From positions 22,102,526-22,166,525 of the forward strand of contig CP092880.1 in NCBI GenBank assembly GCA_030710605.1: DNA of 64,000 nt. Direction: 5' to 3'. Every line of letters starts with the position of its first letter. The stretch's first letter is position 1. The notes beneath the pieces are model-generated. The model was not told where the DNA came from. It did no database searches and was given only the letters and a program-made list of their open reading frames with translations. This DNA is from Cordylochernes scorpioides (lineage: Eukaryota; Arthropoda; Arachnida; Pseudoscorpiones; Chernetidae). Below, one piece after another: positions 20,888-32,894 of this stretch. The translations under genes were made by a program, and so were the position numbers.

Positions 20888-21052
20888 CACCGTCAAGACG
20901 ACGTATTTTTAGTAAAACGAGCGAGTTAAAGTGGCCGGTATGGCTACCTTTAACCAGAGTGGCGTGTACGGTGCTGCCTCGTTGCGAGCAGCGGGCTAAA
21001 AGACTGCCGTACCAAATGGCACATCTGGCCCCGCCTTTAGGTCCTGACGTCA
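20888..21052 (-). promoter_or_regulatory. CpG-rich promoter-like patch with candidate first exon
   Basis: This is an island of CpGs in AT-rich surroundings. It holds a full CRE palindrome TGACGTCA (21045-21052) and a GC-box-like CCCCGCC. On the minus strand a strong donor, GGTGG/GTAAGT, occurs at 20887, consistent with a short first exon transcribed leftward from near the CRE. No downstream exon was recognised. Confidence 0.35.
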
Positions 21053-21884
21053 TTATTGCGTAACTTGTTGCGCAATTCATTTTTAGGACTACGTTTCCTG
21101 TAATGCCAAGGTATAACATATTCCTTGGTACTTCATTTGTCACAAAAATAGAACAAAAATTAGCAGCATCTTGAAGCGAGTACTTGTTTTCTTAAATCAA
21201 AAGATATATCAACACGAGGTATGCTATTTTAAAACAGATATATTGGAAAAGGGGTACTAATAAATACATATTGACACTTAGTTTAATATGTTAGCCTTTT
21301 TTTTTTGTCGGTATATCTCGTGGCAAAATTATACTGGCCTCATTTCAACCATTCTCTAGAATTTTCCTATATATAGTTTGTCTGGACATTAGAAAAAGAA
21401 TAAAACGTGGAGGTCAAAAAAATGTTTACAACTGAAATTAGATTTTTTTTAATGTCATATACCTTTTTTTATTGATAACCTATTAAAGTGTGAATCTATA
21501 AAATTCCGACGCATGCGTACATAACGTCAAGGCCACGTGTCGTTGTCGTTTGAAAGTACCAATTTCTGTGTCGTCTGCCTAAGTGTGTTACAACTTGTTT
21601 TCATATTTTGTATCGATTGAATATAGATTAACGTCTTCCTTGAAACTTTAGTACCTAACATTATGACATTCCATCTTTGTTGAATCGGCGGATCGACTTA
21701 ATAACATCAACGTAGGTTAGAGAAGAAAATAAACAAAATTCCTCATTCTCCAATCAACAAGAATTGAACTGCGCAATTTTTATATAAGAGAAAATAATTT
21801 ATTACCGCATTTTTCTAATCTAATAAGAAAATATTGGGAGGGGCCTGGTAACAAATCCTTACAGAAATTTCATCAGTTAATTCT

Positions 21885-22085
21885 TAAAACTCTTCTATTT
21901 TATCATTGACCAGAAGTCCAACCCCTCCTCTAAGTGGCGGGCGGGAGAAGCAGCACAAGTAAGGTACTACCCTGTAGTACGGTGTCGTGAGCCCCGAGCC
22001 GCTACGGTAACCGTGAACAGGGAATTCTGAAACGTGGCTGACTAACGGGGCAATGGTACCCTCCCTTACCATGGAGTGGACAAGA
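21885..22085 (-). repeat. Unclassified dispersed repeat
   Basis: The minus strand starts GTAAGGGAGGGTACCATTGC and includes CCGTTAGTCAGCCACGTTTC and GAATTCCCTG. A shorter copy with the same blocks is at 58287-58335. Likely retroelement-derived; class unknown. Confidence 0.45.
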
Positions 22086-22141
22086 CGCAACCACTTTAGA
22101 ATCGAAATATATTCAAGCGATCGCTTTTTGACACTAAAACA

Positions 22142-22351
22142 ATGAGTAATATCAAAACTCTAATACTTGTGTTTATTACAGCATTGATGAAATCGGACAA
22201 AGCTCCTAAGGAATGTGCGGAGACAGAAATAAGTCGAAAACACCAGAAAAGGGAGAGCGCTATAACCATCTCAGACGATTTCAGAGAGAAAAAAAAGCGC
22301 ATAACTTTTGAATTCCTTATATGTAGAAACATGGCCACATTTGTCCGATAG
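22142..22351 (+). CDS. Small ORF with signal-like N-terminus (doubtful)
   Basis: Sixty-nine codons. It begins MSNIKTLILVFITALMKS, hydrophobic like a signal peptide, followed by a charged, lysine-rich remainder with two cysteines. No domain, no splice context, and it lies near the contig end. Confidence 0.15.
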   Translation: MSNIKTLILVFITALMKSDKAPKECAETEISRKHQKRESAITISDDFREKKKRITFEFLICRNMATFVR

Positions 22352-22447
22352 GAAGGCGTGGAAGATCAGTTCGCTTAACAAATAAACAACATTAAGACAA
22401 CGAATCGCTATTCAATATCCATATTCGCTATAGAAGAAACACAGATC

Positions 22448-22547
22448 NNNNNNNNNNNNNNNNNNNNNNNNNNNNNNNNNNNNNNNNNNNNNNNNNNNNN
22501 NNNNNNNNNNNNNNNNNNNNNNNNNNNNNNNNNNNNNNNNNNNNNNN
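22448..22547. other. Assembly gap of 100 N
   Basis: A run of exactly 100 N, the conventional placeholder for a scaffold join of unknown size. The right arm of the inverted duplication starts immediately after it. Confidence 0.99.
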
Positions 22548-23036
22548 AAACCAAAAATATTTAACAATTCTAAGACAAATCTCCCAAACAAGATTAGCTT
22601 CAGATTATATGGGAATTGGATCAAAGAACTTATATAGCATAAGTTAATAAAACCAAATCCAAATAAATAAAAAGTGTATAATGTTTCGGTAACAACACTT
22701 TAACTGAAATGTCACACACTATTTATTTGGAGATTTGGTTTTATTATCTTTTTTCATGAAAACAAAGTACAGTTAAACCTGTCTATAGCGCCCCCTCTAA
22801 ATAGCGCCTACCTCTCTATAGCGCTCGATTTTAAATACACAGTACGATGCAATTTACATTAAAAGTGATCTGTCTATAGCACTCTATTTTGGTGAGTCCC
22901 AAAGGGTGGCGCTATAGACAGGTTTAACTGTAATAATATACAAATTTTGCGCATTAAATAATAGCTTTAAAATAGTTATACTTTCACAGATTGTAATTGA
23001 TAATAATAATAAAATTTAAAGGAAAATGTGTAGGAG

Positions 23037-23217
23037 CATTTTGTTCCATTATATTGTCAAACTCTATCTGGTTGGTCTCGAGGACCATGCCATCACCATC
23101 TCTTCAGTGGTGAAGCACGTGATCTACATTTTCTTCGTAGATATCAAAATGCATGGTGTTGCTAGAGATCCGTAGGCAATTCTATGGTAAACTCTGCAGC
23201 AGTGGAAGAGGCACCAG
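23037..23217 (+). pseudogene. Disrupted right-arm copy of the candidate exon
   Basis: The first half matches the frame of 9794-9958, but after FFVD about 20 foreign bases and small insertions break the frame and introduce stops. The acceptor is GGAG and the donor CCAG/GTACAT is retained. Confidence 0.45.
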
Positions 23218-26200
23218 GTACATTGTACATAGTGTTATATATATACAGTAGAACCTCCACAAGAGGACACTCACGCTAGAGGACAAGTTCACTAAAAAAC
23301 CTGGGCTCAGCTGGCCTGGCTGATAGTACCCTGTAAGGGCTCCTAATCCAGGGATACAGGATGAGCAGCGTTTGTACTCCATGTTAGGAGCAACTGCACA
23401 TGACGTCTGTTCCTCATGTCAGAGGCGGCCATTTCTTTTGGAGCTAAGTCGGCCTGCCACTGAGTAGTGCTCCCAGTCTTAATGACAAAGGCAGACGCAT
23501 TCTACTTCACCCAGTCATGATCGTTGTCAAACAGACACCATCAAGGGTCACAACTTGATACCCTAATATGATTGAGTGGAGATAAGAAATAAGAAGAAGG
23601 ACATCTCTCTACAAAGGAGTTTTCATTTGCAAAATTACCTTTTTTACTATTTAGCAACTCTTCGAAAAGAAGACACCTCTCCCTAAAGGACACTTTGACT
23701 CTGCAATTAGGTGTCCTTTACAGGGAGGTTCTACTGTATTATATATATAACTGCAGACTTTTGTATGTATTGACAAGATGTCAATAAAATGATGTTAATT
23801 GTCTTATAAAATAAATAGATTTAAAAAAAAAAAAAGGTTTGAGAATACTCTAGTCAGCAGGTGGTAACAATACTCGACTAAAGTTTGGTTGCTCAGTGAG
23901 AGAATAGGCCGAGCCATGGGTACTTCTGTTCCTTTCAGACACTGAATATATGACTGATTACACAAATGGTGAGTTTGTGCTGTAAGAGATGAGCTTTTAT
24001 TGAACCTCTATAACCTGCTGTCTCTTGACGTAAGACCCACATGTGTGTGGTGATCAGCAGCTGTGAATAAATCTGTTGGGCTCCAATAGCCAAACTTTAT
24101 ATTTGGCCTTCTTTTCAGCCTATATACTAAACTTGTGAAAAGTTTAATCTCCTCATTAGGGGAAATATTGAACACACTTTTAAAAATGGTATGGCTCAGG
24201 ATTTGAAATATAACACTCATGGAGAAAACTTTAAAGAAGTTGGAAAGTCTTTGATGTCTGCTGGTCATCCTTTTTTTTTTAAGGAGACAGAGGCAATTTT
24301 GTTTACACTTGATAAGGCACAATTTGGATTATAGATTATAAACACAAGGTAATAAGACCAAATCCTACTATTTATTTGGATTTGGTCTTATTACCTTGTG
24401 TTTGTTCACCCTTGGTGATCTTGTGTGTCTTCAATAAAGTTCAGTGTGTATCAAATATATTTCAGAGTTTATAAACACAAAGAATTAATAAGACCAAATC
24501 CAAATAAATAAATAGTGTGTGATGTTTCGGTAACAGTGTTGTTACCATCTTCAGACACTATTTATTTATTTTTACTGAAACTTCACACACTATTTATTAA
24601 TTTGGATTTGGTCTTATTGCCTTGTGTTTATAATCTATAATCCAGATTGTGCCTTATCACCCTTCAGAGTTATTGTCTGAATCCCAATATGCATGCTAAA
24701 AGGTACAATTTACCCTGATATGATTGAGTGGAGATAAGAAAGAAGACTTAGCACTGTTTCATTTTTGGAGTTCTACAGGTTTCTAAATTTTGGATTAATT
24801 AAGTTTTAATTCTTCTACAGCAGTACAGTCATGGTTGGGTGTTTTCATTCCTGACATTTCAGCTTGGATCAGCATGCCAATAAACTTAATACAGTATAAC
24901 CTCGTTAATTTGACACTTGAGATAATTTGACCATGTTTTCTTGTCACAACCTCCAGCCTATCAAATATTTTTTTTTTTTCATTATTATCCCATTGTATAA
25001 TTATACAAGGTCATGGAGACATAGATCAAATTTACAATCTTGGTAGGGTTGGGGTCCTGTCTTGAGGCTTCCATACATTCCATGAGGTGGTCTGGTGAGG
25101 TCTCTCTGGTCCTCTAGATGGTGTATTGTGCGATCTAACGATTGATCTAACGATAATTGGACCAATTTTTAAATCAAATTTCTACCACATTAGATAATTC
25201 TGATAAAGCACACAATTTGGATTATAGATTATAGATAAAAGAAAATAGACCTAATCCAAATAAATTAATAGTGTGTGACGTTTCGGTAACAGTGTTGTTA
25301 CCATCTTCAGACAGAGTAACAACGCTGTTACCGAAACGTTGCACACTATTTATATATTTGGATTTGGTCTTATTACCTTGTGTTTATAATCTATAATCCA
25401 AATTGTGTGCTTTATCATCTATATATTCCTCTATATGTTTTGGTAACAGCGTTGTTTCCATCATCAGACAAAAGAATAAATGGAATTTATTATTTATTTG
25501 GATTTGATCTTATTACCTTATGTTTATATTTATTATATTATTCTTTTGTCTGATGATGGTAACAACAGTTACCGAAACGTCGCACACTATTTATTTATTT
25601 GGATTCAGTCTTATTTCCTTGTAGCTTTTAGATAATTCTTGTTTAAATACAAATTTATTGCAAAATATACTTTGGCATTCAGGGCACAATATAAAATAGT
25701 GTATGCGAACCGTGCTTTAAAGGGTTACAATTCGTCGCAAATATATTCACTGACACACGATTTATTTTCTTGACAATTTAGGCCTAACTTAAGTGGCCAT
25801 TAGTGTGCCACAGTGACTTAAAAGGTAAAATAAATTCTTCAGCCTTTTCTTTATTTTCTAAATTTATTTGTTTTCTCTTCCCATTGCTTTTATTCAGTTA
25901 GATTAAAATAGTATTTTGACTTTTCCTTTGTTCAAAAATGTATTAATGCAATTTTAACCATCACTAAAAGTTGACCATGAAACATTCAGAAAACAAAAAT
26001 GTTCGGTTCAATCGGTTCAAAATCACATTAATAGGTACTGCTCAACAAGAACAACCTAGTTCATGATAATTGAAACAGTGAATAATATGTGAAGGTTATT
26101 CACATATTAAACAAAATGTTAACGCAGGATTCAATCCCGGTTCATGACTGTCGGAAATCGAGGGTGTTACCCACTCGTCCACTGACTTTGTTGTTTTTTA

Positions 26201-28084
26201 AACAAAAATGTCCCAATTAAATCAATTCACATAATTAATTAGAATATATTACACCAGCATTTTCACATTTTTTTATTATCTATAGTAGTATCTTATTATA
26301 TTTGGTTATAAACACAAGATAATAAGTCCAAATTCAAATAAATAAATAAAAAAGTGTGTGACGTTTCGGTAACAGCGTTGTTACCATCTTCAAACACTAT
26401 ATATTTATTTGGATTTGGTCATTTATTACCTTGTGTTTATAATCTATAATCCAAATTGTGCCTTATTATATATAGTTATAAAAATATTCACTAGAAATGA
26501 ATGTTGCAATAAAATGATCCTACTTTAATTCAACACTTGCATTAATTCAACCGAAAGCTCAAATCCATTGGGGTGTCCAATTAAAGAGGTTATGCTATAA
26601 ATGTCAATAATAATTGCTAATATATGCTAAAAGAAAACTTTCATAAGAATGGACTTTTGCATATTTACAAGAGAAAGTTTCTTACCTGATTAGGGTACTG
26701 CTGTTTCATATAATAAAAAGTTTGATAAACCTTGGTTAGGATTTCTTTTTAAAGTTGGATTGTTCCAATTTGTCACAAAAAAAAACTGCCCATGTTATCC
26801 AGTAGCTCAAGCGACCTGTTATTAAAACATCGGCAACTCTTCTATCTCTGTCTAGAAGTGAAGATTAAAAGCTGTAAACACTTGATTAGTTTATCAGGGG
26901 GCAGCTAGTAAGCGTTTATTGCACGTGACTTCCACTCCATTTGGCATTCACCATCTCACAATGTCACCGCTTCTTCCTAGAATTAGGTAAGCCATTGACC
27001 CACAAACACAGGATTAAAATCCATTTCAGATATTTTAAATAAAACTACTGGCTTTGATAGATTTAATCAATCTGGTTTGATAAGTTGTTCTTAGTGATGG
27101 AATGGAAAAATGTGTCAATTTAGTGACACTATTACATAAAACGACCTTATGTTTAGATGCAATTAATGTTATATCTTAGTATATTAGATTTATAAATGAA
27201 TTGCTATCTTTAGATAGATGGTGCAAGCCATCAGCAACAGTTTCACGATAAGGAGATGCCTTTTTCCTAATTTATGCACCTTATCCCAGTACAATATCAC
27301 ATTTGTACTATTTTTCCGAATCGCTATCTATCGATAAAATTAGTAACAAATAAAATTTACTGGTAATGTGTTTCATATCAATAATATTATCGAATATTAT
27401 CTTTACAGACCTTACTGCAATGATAAAAGTTATTGAATGAGAGGGCTTGGCTCATTAATGGTTAATCCTCTGAGAAGGTTCACTACTAATAAACCAAGCC
27501 CTCTCATTCAATAACTTATATCATTGCAGTAAGGTCTGTAGAGATAATATTTGATGATATTATTGAAAAGAAACATATTGCCAGTAAATTTAATTGTTAC
27601 AATGCTTAGTATATAATTGTATCTTGTTCTTGTAATACTTTGTAGATCAACAAGGTTTCATGGAGCAATCCTCCTGGTCTGTTTAATGAGGGAGAATTTT
27701 CATTCAATTCAAGGATGGTTTGTTCAAAATGCCTCCTATATTGCCATATGGTCTTTAAAAAAAACTTCTGTTTTCTTTTAGTATATTTTCAGTTAAGGTG
27801 TTAGCCTATGATTATTTGAGTATTTTATAATGCCAGCATGCAGATTTTACTAAACACAATACTTTGACAAAAGAAAATAAGACCTAATCTATATATGTAA
27901 GAAAAAGAACTCACCCTTTTAATGCTGTGTTATTATAATCTATAATTCAAATTGTGCTTTATCGCAATACTTTGACAATATTAGTGTAAACTGAGGTTGC
28001 TTGCTTCCAATCTAGGCTACATTAGATGGTAGAAGTTGACCACAATAAGACATTTTTAAAACCAACTTATTATTATTTTATTTT

Positions 28085-28397
28085 TATTTTTTTGCTTATC
28101 CCTAGTACACGTGGTACAGGCCATGATAATCATGGTGGGTAGTTAGCGACTGCTTTTTACTGTAAGAGCACCACATGTCTACACATGTGAAAGCAGTTCG
28201 ACTTTGCACTTACAAATGTGCCAGAGCCCCGTTTGGTTACTTGCACTCGCTGGTGGGGTTGGACTTTTGCAAGAATCGGGGGGCCATTGGAGCATTTTTT
28301 TTTTTTAACAGAAAAAAGTTTCCAATGCGGGAATCGAACCCGGGTCGTAGTGGTCGAAAACCAAACGGTTTAACTAGCCTTCCACCGACCCCCCCAA
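28085..28397 (-). mobile_element. tRNA-derived SINE, right-arm-specific
   Basis: Same family as 5458-5774. It is flanked by CCAACTTATTA on both sides. The corresponding left-arm site at about 3815 is uninterrupted. Confidence 0.92.
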
Positions 28398-29119
28398 CTT
28401 ATTATCTTAAATGAATTCACTGTTCTTTTGAGGATTAGTCAGATTGTTAATACAGTAGAACTTCTCTGTAAAGGACACCTAATTGCAGATCCAAAGTTTC
28501 CTTTAAGGAGAGGTGTCCTCTTATTAGAGAGTTGCTAAATAGTAAAAATGGTCATTTTGTAAATGAAAACTGTCCTATGTAGAGAGGTGTTCTATAGCGT
28601 GAGTGTTCTCTCATGAAGGTTCTACTGTACATTTTCTTCCACAGATTGTTGTTGTTGGTTTTGCTACCTAGTGGAAATCTGCTCTGAATAGAACAAACTT
28701 GGAAGATAATTTTTCCATTAGATTGTACCCAAACATTACATGACTGTCTTTTACAGAGTTCTATCAATATTGTGAGCCCTTATTCCTGACCTTTATACAA
28801 GTGCTTACTCATTGCAGAGGTAATTTTTTTAAACCTAATTTATAGCTACAAGAAAATAGGATGTAATCCAAATAAATTAATAGTGTGTGATGCTTCAGTA
28901 AATATGCTGTTATTGAAACGTCACATACTATTAATTTATTTAGATTAACGTAAAGATAGAGGCTGCCTGGCTGGCATTCAGAGTTCTTCAAATTAAAGAG
29001 GTAATAAAAAGATTTACTGGCAGAAGTATCTTTAATTTGAAGAATTATTTGGATTAAGTCTTATTTTCTTGTAGCTATAATCTATAATCCAAATTATGCT
29101 TTATCATTACCTAATTTAT

Positions 29120-29540
29120 AGATGGAAAATTTGCCGGGAGGAAATTGATCCATAGAAGCATAGGGCGCCTCTCCCGTCAAAATAAACGTCAAAACCTGAT
29201 GCCATCTATTGACCGTTGCCGCAAACTAGTGGCCTCGGGTCGGTGACAAAGCCACAACACCAGCTTTGGCAAACTGAGAAGCGTCCACTTAGAAGCCATG
29301 GTTTCGGGCTAATGGCCCTCATCAGCCTAGGGTAGACTTTATTCCATGAGATCCACACGGGATCTGATGGAATCCTCACAATCTGCCAAAGAGGTGTTTT
29401 GCTGGCGAGGTGGCTGGGCCAAATCTATGGCTAGAATATAGATGGAAAAATTTCCGGGAGGAAATTGATCCATAGAAGCATAGGGCGCCTCTCCCGTCAA
29501 AATAAATGTCAAAACCTGACGCCATCTATTTTGACGGGAG
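29120..29540 (-). mobile_element. Right-arm copy of the direct-repeat, hammerhead-like element
   Basis: Reverse-strand partner of 1882-2292, with both terminal repeats and the core CTGATGA, GGGC/GCCC, GAAAC retained. The 3' stem I partner reads CTAAG instead of CTAGG. Confidence 0.6.
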
Positions 29541-30358
29541 AGGCACCATATGCTTCTATCTAATTTATGTTAAACTTGTGTTTTTTATAAACTTTGGTTA
29601 ACCAGAAGTAGAGTAAAATTTGAAGGAACACATACCACATAAAAGGAATTTTATTGTAAACCCAGCTATAAGTGAGAAATTTGATCTGAAGACATTCTGT
29701 TAGCAGTTGAGAAAAGCAGCATTACCATTTCTCTGGAAATTTCCTCTTCTCTTACATGGGACTTGGAGCATTTAATCCTACCTTGTCTTATGATTAGGTA
29801 CAATTTGGATGATAGATTAGAAACACAAGGTGATACAGTAGAGCCTCCCTGTGACGCTTCAGTAAATATGCTGTTATTGACGTCACACACTATTAATTTA
29901 TTTGGATTAATGTAAAGATAGAGGCTGCCTGGCTGGCATTCATAGTTCTTCAAATTATAGATGTAATAAATATACATCTTTATAAATATATAAATAATAT
30001 TATACAGCAACCATCATCAGACAATGGATTTTAACATTTATTCTTTTGTCTGATGATGGTAACAACACTGTCTATTTGTTTGGTCTTATTATTTTTGTTT
30101 CTTTATATGAACATTTATAGGAGAAGGCGATGATAAGCCACAATTTGAATTATAGCTACAAGGTAATAAGACCTAATACAAATAAATTAATAATGTGTGA
30201 TGTTTCAGAAACAGCGACCATCATCAGACAATGGATTTTAGCATTTATTATTTTGTCTGAAGATGGTAACAACACTGTTGCTGAAAGGTCACACGCTATA
30301 AATTTATATGGATTAGGTCTTATTACCTTGTAAAGAGAAGGTGATATTCTGTACATAC

Positions 30359-30467
30359 CTTAAACTTGTCATCCCCGCTGGATTTGTTGGACTCAAACTC
30401 TGGGGAGTCCAGGAATTCCTTGGGGTAGATGTGATGGAGGAAGTGGGCATCTGTCATCACATTGATT
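30359..30467 (-). CDS. Exon b, right-arm copy
   Basis: Reverse-strand counterpart of 947-1055 with the same 109-base length, phase and GTATGT donor. The acceptor reads GTGAAAG rather than GTGACAG, so it is weaker. Frame intact. Confidence 0.55.
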
Positions 30468-30779
30468 CTTTCACAAACACATATTTGTCAGGAGATGGAC
30501 TGTGTGAGGAAACCTTTCTTCTGATAAAAACTTAATACACTAGAACTACCTCCTGTAAAGGACAACACCTAGTTGCAGAGCCAAAGTATCCTTTAGGGAG
30601 AGGTGTTCTCAAGCGCTGTTGTCCTCTCATAGATAATTTAAACAATTTTATTGATTCTTTTAATCAAATTTTACAAAGGTGGAAAATGTATATAATAAAA
30701 TAGTAAAAGGGCATATAAAGTGTAGGGGAATATATATATAGTTGTGTACAAATGTCTTCAGCAAGGAAGGCTTCCCCAC

Positions 30780-30907
30780 CTTGAGAGAGTCCTCCTCCAG
30801 ACAAGGTCTTCACTCCTCAGTTCCACACCGAGGAAGTACCTATAGATGTACGTCTTGGCAGACGTCAGGATGGCCAGGGTGTCATCGTCTAGGCCATGTA
30901 CCCAGCC
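30780..30907 (-). CDS. Exon a, right-arm copy
   Basis: Reverse-strand counterpart of 510-637, the same 128 bases long and in the same frame. The donor context is GTGGGG instead of GTGGGA. An open frame in both copies argues that either both are functional or the divergence is recent. Confidence 0.55.
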
Positions 30908-31439
30908 CTGCAGGTCAGGGAGCCTCTCATAGAGGTTCTACTGTAAGACCAAATCCAAATAAATAAAAAGAAAGTGTGACTTTTTGCTAAGTCACATACT
31001 ATTTATATGGTCTTATTACCCTGAGATTCTAATCTATAATCCAAATTGTACCGAATCACTTCCTACAATAAATGATAAGACACAATTTGGATTATTCTAT
31101 ATACAGTTACGAGCGTCATTCCTCATCTCCTAATCAACTTTGTCACCGTTTGCTTTTTTTTTTGGAATGGCGCTCTCCTATTGGTTGGCTACGAACACGC
31201 CACCTTTGCACCCCCCCCCATCATGCCTCCCCCACTCGCTTTTTCGTTTTTGTAACTATTGTGTTGGAGCGGGTCGCTCCTTAAATAAATGCATATATTA
31301 GTTAATAACTAAATGGAATCCTCTCTTTCTTTTTCCCAGTATGAGACGCCTACGGAAGCCAACAGTACATAGACAGATAAAGCACATAGGCTATAGTTAT
31401 TAACTAATATATGCATTTATTTAAGGCGCCAATTTATAA

Positions 31440-31512
31440 TTGTAACAAATAGTATTTGAATAAAAACATTCAATCGGGTAAAACACGGGCGTTGCCCGGG
31501 TCATTCGGCTAG
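31440..31512 (+). mobile_element. Helitron-like 3' terminus
   Basis: A hairpin CACGGGCGTTGCCCGGG followed after about ten bases by CTAG and a T, the classic Helitron 3' end architecture. The 5' end is not identified. Confidence 0.5.
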
Positions 31513-31620
31513 TAGATTATAAACACAAGGTAATAAGTTTGTTTATCTGAAGATGGTGAAAACGCTGTTACCGAAACGTCGCACACTATTTATTTGGATT
31601 TGGTCTTATTACTTTGTGTT
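31512..31620. mobile_element. FB fragment
   Basis: GATTATAAACACAAGGTAAT joined to a partial core (CTGAAGATGGTGAAAACGC, GAAACGTCGCACAC) and a GGATTTGGTCTTATTAC end. Confidence 0.6.
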
Positions 31621-31980
31621 TTTTTCTACAATGAAGGGAATGACACCATTGATCTACCGTTGATTTCGCCAAGATTATTAAAATCAAGAACTTATCCACC
31701 TGAAAGGGTAATTACCCTTTTTGATGTCCCTCCACATCTCCCATTTAACTACTCCCATGGAATCTTTGTGGTGTTTTGAGTACCACACACTTCATTTTAT
31801 TGCTCTCTCTCTCTCTCCAAGAGTTGATGCAATCTGAATTATTTCTGTCTAAACTGGCCACCATCCAGAGATGCACGTGTCTATTTGTTGTGGACGTAGA
31901 GGTGGGGGTTGGCCAGTGGTAGGTCTCTCCTTTATATTTCTCTTTCCTCAATATATGATATAAACATTCATTATTATTTT
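31621..31980. other. No gene recognised
   Basis: Mixed composition with a CT microsatellite at about 31802. Short frames on both strands have no splice support. Confidence 0.4.
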
Positions 31981-31986
31981 TATATA

Positions 31987-32478
31987 CAGTTGAACCTGTC
32001 TATAGCGCCCCCTCTTGGAACTCACCAAAATAGGGTACTATAGAGAAGGGGTGCTATAGACAGGTCACTTTTAATGTTTTTTTTTTTTTTTTTGCTTATC
32101 CCTAGTACACGTGGTACAGGCCATGATAATCATGGTGGGTAGTTAGCGACTGCTTTTTTACTGTAAGCGCACCACATGTCTACACATGTGAAAGCAGTTC
32201 GACTTTGCACTTACAAATGTGCCAGAGCCCCGTTTGGTTACTTGCACTCGCTGGTGGGGTTGGACTTTTGCAAGAATCGGGGGGGCCATTGGAGCATTTT
32301 TTTTTTTTTTTTTAAACAGAAAAAAAGTGTCCAATGCGGGTTCGAACCCGGGTCGTAGTGGTCGTAAACCAAACGGTTTAACCAGCCTTCCAGCCTTTTA
32401 ATGTAAAATGTTTAAAATTGGGCGCTTTAGAGAGGAAGGTGCTATTTAGAGGGGGCACTATAGATAGGTTTAACTGTA
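31987..32478. mobile_element. P2 MITE split by a SINE
   Basis: P2 ends are at 31987 (CAGTTGAACCTGTCTATAGC) and about 32478. The SINE at 32083-32395 lies between, with TTTTAATGT on both flanks. Confidence 0.85.
32083..32395 (-). mobile_element. tRNA-derived SINE inside P2
   Basis: Full central domain and poly-A tail. The tRNA head has a small deletion next to the B box (CCGGGTTCGAACCC). Confidence 0.9.
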
Positions 32479-32894
32479 TAGAAAAATATATTAAAAACAA
32501 AATAGGCCTTTCCTGACTGCTCACATGAGCTTTCTAGGTGCAGAGCGCCATCTAGTGTAACAAAAATCAACTAAATATTGATTTAGCTTGTTTCAAGGAT
32601 ATTTGACCAACCCAATTTCTTGATAAATCAAGAAAAGTCAACCATGTACATATTTCGAGCTGTTGGCCCTCATCAGTATGGTTGATTTCTCAGGAAGCCT
32701 CTGGGATCAAATTTTTGGCTGTAGAGGTACAGTCTGAACCACGCTAATGAGCGATTTCAGAAGACCGACTTCTGCGGCGTGTACAACGGAATTGTTTGAG
32801 ATTCTTTGGTCACATCGCACGATGCAGGGGAATGGAGTACACCATACTGACTGGAAAGATGTCTAGGCAACACATACCTGGATGCCCGCCGACA

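Larger units (their letters stand above)
22548..31421. repeat. Right arm of large inverted duplication
   Basis: This is the inverted partner of 1-10436. Its first base after the N gap corresponds to about position 10436 of the left arm, so the inner boundary is set by a contig end rather than a biological junction. It could be a real inverted segmental duplication, or an alternative haplotype scaffolded in the wrong orientation. The sequence alone does not decide. Confidence 0.93.
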
